Counted from the first letter of the stretch, positions 49,564-61,096 are shown. The stretch: 64,000 bases of DNA from Photobacterium aquimaris (GCF_002954455.1 NZ_MSCC01000001.1:2436397-2500396); one strand, 5' to 3'. A program made the numbers and translations. Notes: a model not told the origin generated them from the letters alone.

Positions 49564-49583
49564 TACTGTGTTTTTATTCAGTA
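49564..49583 (+). promoter_or_regulatory. LexA (SOS) box upstream of uvrA
   Basis: TACTGT, eight bases (GTTTTTAT), then TCAGTA: the 20-base LexA operator with one mismatch in the CTGT-N8-ACAG core. It lies 76 bases before the uvrA ATG, so uvrA is predicted to be SOS-inducible. Confidence 0.75.
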
Positions 49584-49658
49584 TCAGTATCTTTTGCTCA
49601 TTAAAAGCGGCTATGAAATACTAGTCACTTACAATCTAGCAAAAGAATAGTGATTGGT

Positions 49659-52487
49659 ATGGATTACATCGAAGTACAGGGTGCGCGCACTCATAATCTT
49701 AAAAACATCAATATTTCCATTCCTCGCGACAAGCTCGTTGTTATCACGGGCTTATCTGGTTCGGGAAAATCATCGTTAGCATTTGATACTTTATATGCTG
49801 AAGGTCAACGCCGCTATGTCGAATCACTATCGGCTTATGCTCGTCAATTTCTATCATTAATGGAAAAGCCCGATGTTGATCACATTGAGGGCTTATCGCC
49901 TGCAATTTCTATTGAGCAAAAATCAACTTCGCATAACCCGCGCTCAACCGTTGGCACCATTACTGAAATTTATGACTATTTACGCTTGCTCTATGCACGT
50001 GTAGGTGAACCTCGCTGTCCCATTCATGATGCTCCTCTTGCAGCACAAACCGTCAGTCAAATGGTTGATCAAGTGTTGGCTATGGATGAAGGCAGTAAGC
50101 TTATGCTGCTAGCACCGATCGTCAAAGATCGTAAAGGCGAGCATGTAAAAACTCTCGCTAACCTTACCGCTCAAGGTTATATTCGTGCGCGTATCGATGG
50201 TGAAGTGTGTGATCTTTCTGATCCACCAACATTAGAACTTCATAAAAAACACACCATTGAAGTGGTGGTCGATCGGTTTAAAGTCCGTGATGATCTACAG
50301 TTACGCTTAGCTGAATCATTTGAAACCGCACTTGAGCTTTCTGGTGGTACGGTTATCATTGCACCAATGACTACCGGTGACTCAACTGAACAAGTTTTTT
50401 CGGCTAACTTTGCTTGCCCACATTGTGGCTATAGCATGCAAGAGCTTGAACCTCGATTGTTCTCATTCAATAACCCAGCCGGCGCATGTGGCACCTGTGA
50501 TGGCTTAGGAGTACAACAATACTTTGATCCTGAGCGAGTGGTACAAAATGGTGAACTGAGTTTAGCCGGTGGCGCTATTCGCGGCTGGGATAAGCGTAAT
50601 TTTTACTATTTCCAAATGCTAAAATCATTAGCAGAACATTTTAAATTTGATGTTGAAGCCCCATTCGATACCCTGCCGAAAAAAATAAAAACCTTAATCC
50701 TTTCAGGCTCAGGCACTACGGATATTGAATTTAAGTACATTAATGATCGCGGTGACATTACCGTTCGTCGTCACCCTTTTGAAGGTATTTTAAATAATAT
50801 GGAGCGCCGTTATCACGAAACAGAATCCAATTCTGTCCGTGAAGAACTGGCTAAATTTGTCTCAACCAAACCTTGTGCCAGCTGCCATGGTTCACGCTTA
50901 CGCCAAGAAGCACGGCATGTCTTTATTGGTGAAACTAATCTGCCCCACATCTGTGAAATGAGTATCAACGACGCCTTCACTTTCTTTGATCAATTGGCAT
51001 TAACCGGTCAACGAGCGCAAATTGCCGCCAAAATTTTAAAAGAAATTAATGAACGTTTAAGTTTCTTGATCAATGTTGGGCTTAATTATCTCAGCCTATC
51101 ACGCAGCGCTGATACCCTTTCAGGCGGTGAAGCACAGCGGATCCGTTTAGCAAGCCAAATTGGTGCTGGTTTAATGGGGGTGATGTATGTCCTTGATGAG
51201 CCATCAATTGGTCTTCATCAACGAGATAATGAACGTCTACTCAAAACCCTGATCCACCTGCGTGATCTTGGTAATACGGTGATTGTGGTAGAGCATGATG
51301 AAGATGCTATTCGCGCTGCTGATTATGTGATTGATATCGGCCCTGGTGCAGGTGTTCATGGTGGCGAAATTATTGCTGAAGGTACTGTTAAAGATATTCT
51401 AAAATCAAAAAAATCACTAACAGGCCAGTATCTTAGCGGTAAAAAATTAATTGCCATTCCTGAGCAACGAGTGCCATTTGACGCTACAAAAACCGTCAAG
51501 CTTATTGGTGCCAGTGGCAACAACCTTAAAGATGTTAACCTCGAGATCCCTGTTGGGTTACTGACTTGCATTACCGGTGTTTCTGGATCAGGTAAATCAA
51601 CCTTGATCAATGACACCTTCTTTAAAATTGCTCACCAACGACTTAATGGTGCAACTACTGGCACGCCTGCACCTTATCAAGACATTGAGAATTTAGAACA
51701 TTTTGATAAAGTGATCGATATTGATCAAAGCCCAATCGGGCGCACACCACGCTCTAACCCTGCGACCTATACTGGTATTTTCACCCCTATTCGTGAATTA
51801 TTTGCAGGTACTCAAGAGTCTCGTTCGCGCGGTTATAAAGCGGGCCGATTTAGCTTCAATGTTCGTGGCGGTCGTTGCGAAGCCTGCCAAGGTGATGGCG
51901 TTATCAAAGTAGAAATGCACTTTTTACCTGATGTCTATGTGCCTTGTGATGCTTGTAAAGGCAAACGTTATAACCGTGAAACACTAGAAGTGCGTTACAA
52001 AGGCAAGAGTATTGATGAAGTATTACAACTAACTGTTGAAGATGCTCATCAATTTTTTGAACCCGTTCCAGCAATTGCACGAAAATTAAAGACATTAATT
52101 GATGTCGGCTTATCGTATATTCGTCTTGGCCAAGCAGCGACAACCTTATCCGGTGGTGAAGCACAACGGGTTAAACTGGCTAAAGAGTTATCTAAGCGCG
52201 ATACCGGAAAAACATTATATATTTTAGATGAGCCTACCACTGGCTTGCATTTTCACGATATTCAACAATTGCTTACCGTATTACATCAGCTACGTGATCG
52301 CGGCAATACCATTGTGGTTATCGAACATAATCTAGATGTGGTCAAAACAGCGGATTGGGTCATCGATCTTGGACCCGAAGGCGGTAATGGTGGCGGTGAA
52401 ATTATCGCGACGGGTACTCCTGAACAGGTAGCGCTGGTGACTGGTTCTCATACAGCAAGGTTTCTTAAGCCATTACTTAATCGCTAA
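49659..52487 (+). CDS. uvrA: Excinuclease ABC subunit UvrA
   Basis: Damage-recognition ATPase of nucleotide excision repair, 942 residues (E. coli 940). Two ABC modules: Walker [10 protein letters not shown] near residue 31 and GVSGSGKST near 640, signatures [12 protein letters not shown] and [12 protein letters not shown], and Walker B with LDEPS and LDEPT. Zinc modules CPHC...CGTC (about residue 253-280) and CEAC...CDAC (about 740-765) are intact. The ATG at 49659 gives [16 protein letters not shown]; an upstream GTG at 49650 is rejected. The SOS box lies upstream. Confidence 0.98.
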   Translation: MDYIEVQGARTHNLKNINISIPRDKLVVITGLSGSGKSSLAFDTLYAEGQRRYVESLSAYARQFLSLMEKPDVDHIEGLSPAISIEQKSTSHNPRSTVGTITEIYDYLRLLYARVGEPRCPIHDAPLAAQTVSQMVDQVLAMDEGSKLMLLAPIVKDRKGEHVKTLANLTAQGYIRARIDGEVCDLSDPPTLELHKKHTIEVVVDRFKVRDDLQLRLAESFETALELSGGTVIIAPMTTGDSTEQVFSANFACPHCGYSMQELEPRLFSFNNPAGACGTCDGLGVQQYFDPERVVQNGELSLAGGAIRGWDKRNFYYFQMLKSLAEHFKFDVEAPFDTLPKKIKTLILSGSGTTDIEFKYINDRGDITVRRHPFEGILNNMERRYHETESNSVREELAKFVSTKPCASCHGSRLRQEARHVFIGETNLPHICEMSINDAFTFFDQLALTGQRAQIAAKILKEINERLSFLINVGLNYLSLSRSADTLSGGEAQRIRLASQIGAGLMGVMYVLDEPSIGLHQRDNERLLKTLIHLRDLGNTVIVVEHDEDAIRAADYVIDIGPGAGVHGGEIIAEGTVKDILKSKKSLTGQYLSGKKLIAIPEQRVPFDATKTVKLIGASGNNLKDVNLEIPVGLLTCITGVSGSGKSTLINDTFFKIAHQRLNGATTGTPAPYQDIENLEHFDKVIDIDQSPIGRTPRSNPATYTGIFTPIRELFAGTQESRSRGYKAGRFSFNVRGGRCEACQGDGVIKVEMHFLPDVYVPCDACKGKRYNRETLEVRYKGKSIDEVLQLTVEDAHQFFEPVPAIARKLKTLIDVGLSYIRLGQAATTLSGGEAQRVKLAKELSKRDTGKTLYILDEPTTGLHFHDIQQLLTVLHQLRDRGNTIVVIEHNLDVVKTADWVIDLGPEGGNGGGEIIATGTPEQVALVTGSHTARFLKPLLNR

Positions 52488-52514
52488 TTGTAAAACGTAA
52501 TTAGGCCCTATGAG

Positions 52515-52547
52515 CAGGTTGACTTTGGTCAGCCTGTTTGCTTTTTC
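52515..52547 (+). terminator. Terminator after uvrA
   Basis: Stem CAGGTTGAC/GTCAGCCTG (one G-T pair) with a four-base loop, followed by a T-rich tract, 27 bases after the uvrA stop and just before the next ribosome site. Confidence 0.65.
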
Positions 52548-52561
52548 ACTCAGGACTCACC

Positions 52562-54307
52562 ATGACAGTGTTACAACTTCAAGGTACGAAATTAGAACAG
52601 AAACGGATTTCTAAGCCATTACCTTTAGTACGTTTTTTCTTAGCCAGTATTGGCTTATTGTTTATTATTGCGATGCATTACTTTCAGCATAATCCTGGTG
52701 GTTCCGGGCTTGAGTTATCGTTTAATGCTGCTGCCTGGATTCCATTTAGCTTTGCCATTAGTTGCGGCTTATTAGAGATCTGCCGCCAAAAAGTCTGGCG
52801 CTATTCTCGTATGACGCTGATTTTATTTAGTTGCTGTGTATTACTGTCATTACCGGTGTTTTACACGAATGCAGATGGCTTTGCTGTATTAAACCGTTTA
52901 CTCGCTCTTTGGAGCGGTTTTTTATTTTTTATCAGTCTCCAGCAATTTGTTTTTACCCATAACCAACGTCAACGCTTACTGTGGTTTATTACCATCGCGG
53001 TATTAATTGAAGCGACATTTGGCTGGTACCAATTTTTATGGCTTGGTACCAATAATCGCTTTGGTTATGACATCATCGCTAATCGGCCTTATGGTATTTT
53101 TCAACAACCCAATGTGATGGCAAGTTTCTTGGCCACAGGATTGGTTATCGCCGCCTATTTATTAGCACGTTTACCGCGTTATCGTGGTAAATGGGCTTGG
53201 CAACACCTGATTTTATTAGCGGTGCCGGTATTGACGATTCCACTATTAGTGGTGCTTAACTCACGTACTGGCTGGTTAGGTGCGATTATCGGTTCATTAT
53301 TGATGTTGCCATATTTACACCGTTTTGCCGCAAGATATCAACAACGAATGTGGGGCTTAGTGTTATTATTAGGCATGGCATTGGCATGGCAAATAAGTAG
53401 CACAACAGACAGTTCTTTTTCGCAACAAGCACGGGTTACATTAGCAAGCCAACGTTCGATAATGATGCCACAAGCTTATGAAATGTTTACCACTAAACCG
53501 TTAACAGGTTATGGCTATGGTAAGTTTGAAGCCACATATATTACTCAAACCGCATTATGGCATCAACGAGATCCGTCACAGCAACACGCAGGAATTCCAA
53601 GTTTAGATCACCCTCATAATGAATTACTTTATTGGGCTGCAGAAGGTGGTATCGTACCGTTACTAGGACTCATTGTGGCAGCACTTGCTGTGCTTATTAG
53701 CATTAAAAAAGCGCCTAATGGTACCCAATTAGCATTAATCGGATTATTTTTCCCTATCGTATTACACACACAATTAGAATATCCGTTTTATCATTCACTC
53801 ACCCATTGGATCATTTTTATTATTTTGATCTTTTGGGTTGATAATCTCACGACCAAATACTATCGCTATCAAACCCAATACATACTGGCACTGAAAGTAA
53901 GTGCAATTGCATTACCAATCATGATCACCAGCTTTATGATCACCACCTTATATTCAGGTTGGTTACTAACAAAGTTTGAAACGACTCGTCCGGTTGATAT
54001 CAACTATTTGGTCAAAGTGAATAATCCATGGGCATGGCAACATCGATTTGAATGGGATTTACACCTCACTCAATTACAACTAGGGATCGCGACAGATAAA
54101 CCCCAACTGGTTGCAGATTATGTACGGTGGGCAAACCAAAAAGCTCAAACATGGCCACGGCCGGCGTTATATCAGAACCTTGTTCTGGCATATTACAATC
54201 AAGGTCAAACAGCGCAAGCCGAGCAAGTGGCGACTGAGGCACAACAATTATTTCCGGGGATCACGCTACCTAGCGCAGCAATAGCGACGGTCTCATCAGC
54301 GAAATAA
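52562..54307 (+). CDS. PglL-type O-oligosaccharyltransferase
   Basis: Polytopic inner-membrane protein of 581 residues with about 12 transmembrane helices: a PglL N-terminal region, a Wzy_C/O-antigen ligase core (GIFQQPNVMASFLATGLVIA; NSRTGWLGAIIGSLLMLP) and a periplasmic loop with the conserved His in LDHPHNELLYWAAEGG, then a C-terminal PglL-type domain. Such enzymes move lipid-linked glycans to Ser/Thr of periplasmic or pilin proteins. ATG 52562 has AGGA at 7 bases. V. cholerae has PglL next to uvrA, as here. WaaL or Wzy function cannot be excluded by sequence alone. Confidence 0.87.
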   Translation: MTVLQLQGTKLEQKRISKPLPLVRFFLASIGLLFIIAMHYFQHNPGGSGLELSFNAAAWIPFSFAISCGLLEICRQKVWRYSRMTLILFSCCVLLSLPVFYTNADGFAVLNRLLALWSGFLFFISLQQFVFTHNQRQRLLWFITIAVLIEATFGWYQFLWLGTNNRFGYDIIANRPYGIFQQPNVMASFLATGLVIAAYLLARLPRYRGKWAWQHLILLAVPVLTIPLLVVLNSRTGWLGAIIGSLLMLPYLHRFAARYQQRMWGLVLLLGMALAWQISSTTDSSFSQQARVTLASQRSIMMPQAYEMFTTKPLTGYGYGKFEATYITQTALWHQRDPSQQHAGIPSLDHPHNELLYWAAEGGIVPLLGLIVAALAVLISIKKAPNGTQLALIGLFFPIVLHTQLEYPFYHSLTHWIIFIILIFWVDNLTTKYYRYQTQYILALKVSAIALPIMITSFMITTLYSGWLLTKFETTRPVDINYLVKVNNPWAWQHRFEWDLHLTQLQLGIATDKPQLVADYVRWANQKAQTWPRPALYQNLVLAYYNQGQTAQAEQVATEAQQLFPGITLPSAAIATVSSAK

Positions 54308-54315
54308 TCACAGTA

Positions 54316-54351
54316 AACCATCAATGGCAGCCAAGATTGCCATTGATGGTT
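54316..54351. terminator. Hairpin between convergent PglL and aminotransferase genes
   Basis: 14-base perfect arms AACCATCAATGGCA/TGCCATTGATGGTT with an eight-base loop. No T run follows on either strand, so it is a terminator-like or RNA 3'-end-protecting structure. Confidence 0.55.
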
Positions 54352-54362
54352 CATCATCAATG

Positions 54363-55481
54363 TTATTTCAAGGTGCTTTCAAGTGCTTTAAGGCATAGAG
54401 CAACATTCTCACTGCGAGCAGTATAGCCCATCAATCCAATCCGCCATGCCTTACCAGCTAAGGTGCCTAGCCCAGCACCAATTTCAAGATTATAACGCTC
54501 CAATAAGGTTGATCTGACCGCTGCATCATCAACCCCCTCAGGAATATAAACAGCATTAAGCTGTGGTAATCGATATGCCTCTTCAACCACAAATTGAATA
54601 CCTAATGCTTCCAATCCAGTCTTTAACTCAATATGAGCTCGTTGATGACGTTGCCACGCTTGCTCTAAACCTTCATTGTGTAACAGCACTAGCGCTTCAT
54701 GCAGTGCATATAAACTGTTTACCGGCGCGGTATGGTGATAACTACGCTTACCTTCACCACTCCAATAACCCAAGACTAAACTTTGATCCAAAAACCAACT
54801 TTGCACTGCTGTTTTACGCTGTTGTATTTTAGCGATCGCTTTTTCAGAAAAGGTCAATGGAGATAGCCCTGGCACACACGATAAACATTTTTGACTACCA
54901 GAATAAACCGCATCAAGTTGCCATTCATCCACCAGCAAAGGTACGCCGCCTAATGAGGTCACCACATCAACAATGGTTAAACATTGATATTTACGGGCAA
55001 TTTCTGCGATTGTTTTGGCATCACTCAATGCACCGGTTGAGGTTTCTGCATGCACAAATGCAACGACTTTAATCTCAGGATCAGCCTGTAATGCTTGCTC
55101 AACTAAGGCAGGAGATACCGGCTCACCCCAAGCATTATCAACCATGATCGCGACACCGCCACAGCGTTCAACGTTCTCCCGCATACGATCGCCAAACACG
55201 CCATTGCGACAAACTAATACCTTATCACCAGCTTCAACCAAATTAACAAAACACGCTTCCATACCCGCACTACCTGGTGCTGAGACTGCAATGGTAAAGC
55301 TATTATTGGTTTGAAAAGCGTATTGTAATAACAGCTTAAGTTCATCCATCATTTTGATAAATAACGGATCGAGGTGGCCAATTGTCGGTCGGCTCAAGGC
55401 TTGTAAAACTTGCGGATAAATATCGGAAGGTCCCGGCCCCATAAGAATTCGTTGTGGGGGCATAAAACTGGTGATAGACAT
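54363..55481 (-). CDS. Class V aminotransferase (alanine--glyoxylate type)
   Basis: PLP-dependent aminotransferase, 372 residues. The PLP Lys lies in SGSQKCLSCVPG near residue 195; MGPGPSDIYPQVLQAL at the start and the Arg of WRIGLMGY at the end match alanine-glyoxylate/serine-pyruvate aminotransferases. The physiological amino donor is not certain; serine, alanine and 2-aminoethylphosphonate-type relatives share the fold. It is divergent from lysC and convergent with the PglL gene. V. cholerae has the same neighbour. Confidence 0.9.
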   Translation of the reverse strand: MSITSFMPPQRILMGPGPSDIYPQVLQALSRPTIGHLDPLFIKMMDELKLLLQYAFQTNNSFTIAVSAPGSAGMEACFVNLVEAGDKVLVCRNGVFGDRMRENVERCGGVAIMVDNAWGEPVSPALVEQALQADPEIKVVAFVHAETSTGALSDAKTIAEIARKYQCLTIVDVVTSLGGVPLLVDEWQLDAVYSGSQKCLSCVPGLSPLTFSEKAIAKIQQRKTAVQSWFLDQSLVLGYWSGEGKRSYHHTAPVNSLYALHEALVLLHNEGLEQAWQRHQRAHIELKTGLEALGIQFVVEEAYRLPQLNAVYIPEGVDDAAVRSTLLERYNLEIGAGLGTLAGKAWRIGLMGYTARSENVALCLKALESTLK

Positions 55482-55641
55482 AGATTCAACTCCATTAAAT
55501 CATGATTATTATCAATAAGGTGATGGCTCGATTGTGGTTATTACAGAGTATTAGAGCAATACCAAAGCCGCAAGTAACAACCCAAAATCCTGTTAGCCAC
55601 GCATACTTTTTGTTAACCATCGAGAAATCATCATTTAACAA

Positions 55642-55671
55642 TTGACAACTACGACGCATTTCCTATTCAAT
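55642..55671 (+). promoter_or_regulatory. Promoter of lysC leader
   Basis: Consensus -35 TTGACA at 55642-55647, an 18-base spacer and a weak -10 TTCAAT. The expected transcript start near 55679 lies just upstream of the riboswitch, which supports it. Confidence 0.55.
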
Positions 55672-55691
55672 AACAACAGTGTTTATTCACT

Positions 55692-55866
55692 ACAGAAGAG
55701 GTGCGTTACCCAGGTATTAATAGTGTAGGGCCCAACCCTAATACATTATTAAGAGGGGGAGTAACGCCGAGATACAAAGTGTTTGGGGCGCAGTGTATCG
55801 GCTATGAAAGTTGAATCTTTCAGGCTGTCATCTAAGTCAGGTTGACTATGATGGGGAGCTTCTGGG
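55692..55866 (+). ncRNA. Lysine riboswitch (L box) of lysC
   Basis: The leader carries the conserved blocks of the lysine aptamer in the same order as E. coli lysC: CAGAAGAGGTGCGTTACCCA, GAGGGGGAGTAACGCCGAG, then ATCGGCTATGAAAGTTGAATC, CAGGTTGACTATGATGGGGA and the closing CTTCTGGGT. P1 pairs CAGAAG (55693-55698) with CTTCTG (55859-55864). Downstream lie a hairpin GGGTAG/CTACCC (55864-55878) and CTCCT (55896-55900), which could pair with the lysC ribosome site GGGAG (55963-55967). No terminator T run precedes the ATG, so translational control is likely (inference). Confidence 0.93.
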
Positions 55867-55976
55867 TAGCCGCTACCCGCGTTACTGCCTATTACCTCCT
55901 CGACAATGGACGTCGGGAATTCTTCCGAAGTAAAGAACCTATCTTGCAGCATTTACGATCAAGGGAGAACACCGTA

Positions 55977-57350
55977 ATGAGCCTTACTCCAGCACCAACT
56001 ACAGATCCACTCATTGTGGCTAAGTTTGGTGGCACCAGTGTCGCCGATTACGCCGCAATGTGCCACAGCGCCAACATCGTTATCGCCAATCCAAACACTA
56101 AAATTGTCTTAATTAGTGCTTGCTCTGGCGTGACTAATTTACTGGTTGAATTAGCCACCGGCATCAGTGATAGCGTCTTACGCCAGCAGCTTTTACAACA
56201 ACTGGCTACTATTCATCAGCAAATCATTAATCAGTTACAGCAGCCACAGACTGTTAGCTGTGCCATTGATACGTTATTAGATGATATTGCTTCTGCAGCT
56301 GCACAAGCGGCGATTAAACCATCTTCACAACTTACCGATCAGTTAGTTAGCCATGGTGAGCTCTTATCAACCCATTTGTTTAATCAAATTTTAATCGAAT
56401 TGGGTGCTACTGCGGTTCGATTTGATATTCGAAATGTGATGCGTACTGATGCTCAATTTGGCAAAGCTGTTCCACAACCTGAACGTATTCGTCAATTAGC
56501 TCAACAGCATCTGTTACCACTATTAGCGAATCAAATTGTTATTTCACAAGGTTTTATAGGCTGTGATGACCAAGGTAATACCACCACTCTTGGTCGAGGA
56601 GGCAGCGATTACAGTGCCGCCTTAATCGCAGAAGCAGTTGATGCAACAACTCTAGAAATCTGGACCGATGTACCGGGAATGTACACCACCGATCCACGTA
56701 TTACTGCTGCAGCCAAACCGATTAAAGAAATCAGTTTTAGTGAAGCCTCTGAAATGGCCAACTTTGGTGCTAAGATTCTCCACCCATCAACATTAGTACC
56801 TGCAATAAGACAGCAAATTCCTGTTTTTGTCGGCTCATCAAAAGCCCCTCAGCAAGGGGGAACCTGGATTCGAAAAACCGTTGAGCAAGCACCATTATTT
56901 AGAGCATTGGCATTGCGTGGTAATCAAACCATGGTGACGTTAACCAGTCTTAATATGTTTCATGCTTACGGCTTTCTCGCTGAAGTGTTTCGTATTTTGG
57001 CTGAGCATAAAATCTCAGTCGATTTAATTACCACTTCCGAAGTTAGCGTTTCATTAACGCTCGATCAAACCGACACTGGCGGCGGAGCACCGACATTACC
57101 GTTAGCTGCCGTTGAACAACTCAACCAATTATGCCGAGTAGAGATTGAACAAGGGTTATCGTTAGTAGCGTTAATAGGCAATCGTATGAGTGACAGCAAA
57201 GGCTCAGCTAAACACATTTTTGGCGCCCTTGATGCTTATAACTTACGTCTCATTTGTTATGGCGCCAGCCCACATAATCTGTGTTTCTTGGTTAATGAAA
57301 CCGATGCAAAGTCAGTCGTATCTACGCTTCATCAGCAATTGTTAGAATAA
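55977..57350 (+). CDS. lysC: Lysine-sensitive aspartokinase III
   Basis: Phosphorylates aspartate, the first step to lysine, threonine and methionine; the LysC isozyme is inhibited by lysine. The 457-residue monofunctional kinase starts IVAKFGGTSVADY, has GFIGCDDQGNTTTLGRGGSDYSA-type substrate loops near residue 200 and C-terminal ACT domains (SVDLITTSEVSVSLTLD). ATG 55977 follows AAGGGAG at 9 bases; a longer frame from 55842 runs through the riboswitch and is rejected. Lysine control is thus double: riboswitch and feedback. The length matches E. coli LysC (449), not the bifunctional ThrA or MetL. Confidence 0.95.
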   Translation: MSLTPAPTTDPLIVAKFGGTSVADYAAMCHSANIVIANPNTKIVLISACSGVTNLLVELATGISDSVLRQQLLQQLATIHQQIINQLQQPQTVSCAIDTLLDDIASAAAQAAIKPSSQLTDQLVSHGELLSTHLFNQILIELGATAVRFDIRNVMRTDAQFGKAVPQPERIRQLAQQHLLPLLANQIVISQGFIGCDDQGNTTTLGRGGSDYSAALIAEAVDATTLEIWTDVPGMYTTDPRITAAAKPIKEISFSEASEMANFGAKILHPSTLVPAIRQQIPVFVGSSKAPQQGGTWIRKTVEQAPLFRALALRGNQTMVTLTSLNMFHAYGFLAEVFRILAEHKISVDLITTSEVSVSLTLDQTDTGGGAPTLPLAAVEQLNQLCRVEIEQGLSLVALIGNRMSDSKGSAKHIFGALDAYNLRLICYGASPHNLCFLVNETDAKSVVSTLHQQLLE

Positions 57351-57378
57351 TAACCACCAGCACCAATAGTAAAAACAC

Positions 57379-57410
57379 AAAAAAGGCGCAATGTTTGCGC
57401 CTTTTTTATT
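57379..57410. terminator. Bidirectional terminator lysC/metH
   Basis: Stem AAAGGCGCAA/TTGCGCCTTT with a three-base loop, with A and T runs on both sides, between convergent lysC and metH. Confidence 0.93.
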
Positions 57411-57427
57411 TTAGCCTAATGATTATG

Positions 57428-60400
57428 TTACAGGTTAGGCCCTAACCACTTTTCTGCTTCAATCAAATCCCAACCTTTACGATCGGCATAACTTGCTAGC
57501 TGATCATGTTGGATCTGCGCGACAGCAAAATAACGCGCATCTGGGTGCGAGAAATACCACCCCGATACCGCAGCACCAGGCCACATCGCATAACTTTCAG
57601 TTAACACCATTCCCGTATTAGCTTCAGCATTCAATAACTGCCAAATAGCGCCTTTTTCCGTATGTTCTGGACAAGCAGCATAGCCAGGTGCTGGGCGAAT
57701 CCCCTGATACTTTTCACGGATCAAATCATCATTATTAAGATCTTCATCTGCAGCATAACCCCAAATCTGTTTGCGTACCATTTGGTGCATACATTCAGCA
57801 AACGCTTCTGCCAATCGATCTGCCACCGCTTGAATCATGATCGCGTTATAGTCATCACCTTGGGCCTTAAACTGATCAGCAATATCATATTCACCAATCC
57901 CGCCAGTCACAGCAAACGCGCCAATCCAATCGGCTTTACCGCTTTCTTTAGGGGCAATGTAATCGGATAAACAATAATTAGGTCCTTTGGACTTTTTAGT
58001 CTGTTGACGTAAGCCATGCAATACCGTTAACACCTCGGTGCGAGTTTCATCAGTGTAAACCTCAATATCATCACCAATATTATTCGCTGGGAATAAGCCA
58101 CACACACCATTAGCTTTGATCATCCCTGTACGCTCAATCTCATCAAGGATCTTATTAGCATCATCAAATAACTTAGTTGCCTCAACCCCAACAACTTCAT
58201 GGCGTAAAATGGTTGGATATTTACCACTTAATGACCATGTCATAAAAAAGGGCGTCCAATCGATATACTGACGCAATTTAGCCACAGGGAAATCGGTAAA
58301 GGTGTGTACACCCGCTTGTTTTGGTGCTGGCGGTGTATAATTAACCCAATCAAGCGCAACCGCATTCGCACGTGCTTGATCTAAGGTAATCGGCGGAGTT
58401 CGTGGTTTTTTACGCGTATGTTGTTCACGCACAACATCATACTCAGCAACTAATCGCTCAACAAATGCTGGCTTTTGTTGTTCGGATAATAGCGCGGAAC
58501 AGACACCTACAGCACGCGATGCATTAGACACATACACTACTGGCTGCTGATAATTTTGTTCAATTTTAACCGCAGTATGCGCTTTTGAGGTGGTAGCTCC
58601 ACCAATTAATAACGGGATCTCAAACCCACGTCGCTGCATTTCTTTAGCTACATGCACCATTTCATCCAGCGATGGCGTGATCAAACCACTTAAACCGATA
58701 ATATCAACGTTTTGTTCTTGCGCGACCTGCAAAATTTTATCGCACGAAACCATTACACCTAAATCAATGATCTCATAGTTATTACACTGCAATACGACCC
58801 CAACAATATTCTTTCCAATATCGTGAACATCGCCTTTTACTGTGGCTAATAAAATTTTACCATTGGTATATCCCGCTTGTTTTTCAGCATTGATATAAGG
58901 CTCTAAATAGGCAACAGCTTGTTTCATAACCCGCGCAGATTTAACCACTTGAGGTAAAAACATCTTGCCTTCACCAAACAAATCTCCGACAACATTCATA
59001 CCCGCCATTAATGGGCCTTCAATCACTTCTAATGGCTTAGTCGCATTCGCTCGAGCTAGTTCAGTATCTTCAACAATAAACTCAGTAATACCTTTAACCA
59101 GCGCATGTTCTAAACGTTTTTCAACCGACCAGCTGCGCCATTCTTGCTGAGTCCTATCTTCTTCAACTACGCCGCTATCACGATAGTTAGCGGCAATATC
59201 AAGCAATCTATCTGTACTATCATCACGCCGGTTAAGCACTACATCTTCAACGGCATCGCGCAATTCATCAGACAGATCATCATAAATCGCTAATTGACCG
59301 GCATTAACGATCCCCATATCCATGCCATTTTTAAAACAGTAATATAAAAATACCGCATGGATCGCTTCACGAACTGGATTATTGCCACGAAATGAAAACG
59401 AAACGTTAGAAACACCGCCAGAAACCATCGCATGAGGTAACGTACGTTTGATATCAGCAACAGCCTCAATAAAATCGACCGCATAGTTATTATGTTCTTC
59501 AATACCTGTCGCAACCGCAAAAATATTAGGGTCAAAAATAATATCTTCCGGCGGAAAACCGACTTCATCAACTAGAATATGATAAGCATTGGTACAAATT
59601 TCAATTTTACGCTCACGTGTATCTGCTTGGCCTTCTTCATCAAATGCCATCACAATCACTGCGGCGCCATAACGACGCAGCAACTTAGCTTGAGCTATAA
59701 AATTCTCTTTACCTTCTTTAAGAGAAATAGAGTTAACTATTGGTTTTCCCTGAACACATTTCAGTCCAGCTTCAATGATCTCCCACTTTGATGAGTCAAC
59801 CATAATTGGCACTTTAGCGATCTCAGGCTCAGTCGCACACAAATTAAGGAAGCGCACCATCGCCGCTTTCGCATCCAACATGCCTTCATCCATGTTGATA
59901 TCAATAATTTGCGCACCGGCTTCAACTTGCTGACGAGCAACCTCTAGTGCTTCGTCATAAAGCTCATCTTTAATTAAGCGTTTAAAACGAGCCGAACCGG
60001 TGACATTAGTACGTTCACCCACGTTAACAAATAAACTTTCAGCTTCAATGGTAAGTGGCTCTAAGCCTGATAATCGACACGCAATATTAATCTCAGGCAA
60101 AACCCTTGGCTTAATATTTTTAGTGACTTGATACATCTGTCGAATATGTTCTGGCGTTGTACCACAGCAGCCGCCAACTAAATTTAAAAAGCCTTGTTGT
60201 GCCCATTCCTTTATATGTTCAGCCATTTCATCGGCTTCTAGATCATACTCACCAAATGCATTAGGTAAGCCAGCATTAGGGTGAGCAGAGACAGCACATT
60301 CAGATATACGCGATAACTCAGCCACGTATTGACGTAACTCATCAGGACCAAGCGCACAATTTAAGCCAAAAGAAATCGGCTTAACATGACGTAAAGAATT

Positions 60401-61096
60401 ATAAAAAGCTTCGGTCGTTTGTCCTGAAAGAGTACGTCCAGATGCATCAGTGATAGTGCCCGAAATCATGATTGGTAATTCATAACCAAGCTCTTCAAAA
60501 ACACCTGTTACCGCAAAAGCACAAGCTTTAGCATTCAAAGTATCAAAAATGGTTTCGATCAAAATAATATCGACCCCACCTTTAATTAAGGCATGAGTCG
60601 ATTCACTATAAGCCGTTACTAATTGATCAAAAGTGACATTACGAAACCCAGGATCATTCACATCAGGAGAGATTGAACAAGTACGATTAGTCGGACCTAA
60701 CACACCAGCCACAAAACGCGGTTTTTCTGGCGTTAGTGCCGTCCACTTATCAGCCGCTTCACGCGCCAGTTTTGCAGCGGCAAAATTAATTTCGGCACTA
60801 AGGCTTTCCATATCATAGTCAGCCATCGCAATGGTGGTGGCATTAAAGGTATTGGTTTCTAAAATATCCGCACCGGCCTCTAAATACTCAAGGTGGATAT
60901 CTTTAATTAATTGCGGCTGAGTTAAAACTAATAGATCGTTATTACCTTTAAGATCTGTATGCCAATCACTAAAACGTTGGCCTCGATAATCTTGCTCATC
61001 CAGTTTATAACCTTGAATCATGGTGCCCATGCCACCATCAATGATCAAAATTTGTTGTTTGAGACGCTTATGCAGTACATCCTTGTTTTTTAACAC
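57428..61096 (-). CDS. metH: Cobalamin-dependent methionine synthase MetH
   Basis: Transfers methyl from methyl-tetrahydrofolate to homocysteine via cobalamin. All four modules are seen in 1222 residues (E. coli 1227): homocysteine domain with zinc Cys in NCALGP and [10 protein letters not shown], pterin-binding domain ([19 protein letters not shown]), cobalamin domain with the axial His in [12 protein letters not shown], and the AdoMet reactivation domain with [17 protein letters not shown]. The start codon is GTG; AAGGA lies 10 bases upstream with an AUG-UAG between. MetJ boxes lie 57-80 bases upstream. Confidence 0.97.
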   Translation of the reverse strand: MLKNKDVLHKRLKQQILIIDGGMGTMIQGYKLDEQDYRGQRFSDWHTDLKGNNDLLVLTQPQLIKDIHLEYLEAGADILETNTFNATTIAMADYDMESLSAEINFAAAKLAREAADKWTALTPEKPRFVAGVLGPTNRTCSISPDVNDPGFRNVTFDQLVTAYSESTHALIKGGVDIILIETIFDTLNAKACAFAVTGVFEELGYELPIMISGTITDASGRTLSGQTTEAFYNSLRHVKPISFGLNCALGPDELRQYVAELSRISECAVSAHPNAGLPNAFGEYDLEADEMAEHIKEWAQQGFLNLVGGCCGTTPEHIRQMYQVTKNIKPRVLPEINIACRLSGLEPLTIEAESLFVNVGERTNVTGSARFKRLIKDELYDEALEVARQQVEAGAQIIDINMDEGMLDAKAAMVRFLNLCATEPEIAKVPIMVDSSKWEIIEAGLKCVQGKPIVNSISLKEGKENFIAQAKLLRRYGAAVIVMAFDEEGQADTRERKIEICTNAYHILVDEVGFPPEDIIFDPNIFAVATGIEEHNNYAVDFIEAVADIKRTLPHAMVSGGVSNVSFSFRGNNPVREAIHAVFLYYCFKNGMDMGIVNAGQLAIYDDLSDELRDAVEDVVLNRRDDSTDRLLDIAANYRDSGVVEEDRTQQEWRSWSVEKRLEHALVKGITEFIVEDTELARANATKPLEVIEGPLMAGMNVVGDLFGEGKMFLPQVVKSARVMKQAVAYLEPYINAEKQAGYTNGKILLATVKGDVHDIGKNIVGVVLQCNNYEIIDLGVMVSCDKILQVAQEQNVDIIGLSGLITPSLDEMVHVAKEMQRRGFEIPLLIGGATTSKAHTAVKIEQNYQQPVVYVSNASRAVGVCSALLSEQQKPAFVERLVAEYDVVREQHTRKKPRTPPITLDQARANAVALDWVNYTPPAPKQAGVHTFTDFPVAKLRQYIDWTPFFMTWSLSGKYPTILRHEVVGVEATKLFDDANKILDEIERTGMIKANGVCGLFPANNIGDDIEVYTDETRTEVLTVLHGLRQQTKKSKGPNYCLSDYIAPKESGKADWIGAFAVTGGIGEYDIADQFKAQGDDYNAIMIQAVADRLAEAFAECMHQMVRKQIWGYAADEDLNNDDLIREKYQGIRPAPGYAACPEHTEKGAIWQLLNAEANTGMVLTESYAMWPGAAVSGWYFSHPDARYFAVAQIQHDQLASYADRKGWDLIEAEKWLGPNL

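Noticed and set aside
55842..55976. In-frame extension of lysC by 45 codons upstream
   Set aside because: It translates the conserved lysine riboswitch and platform; the family N-terminus and a good ribosome site are at 55977.
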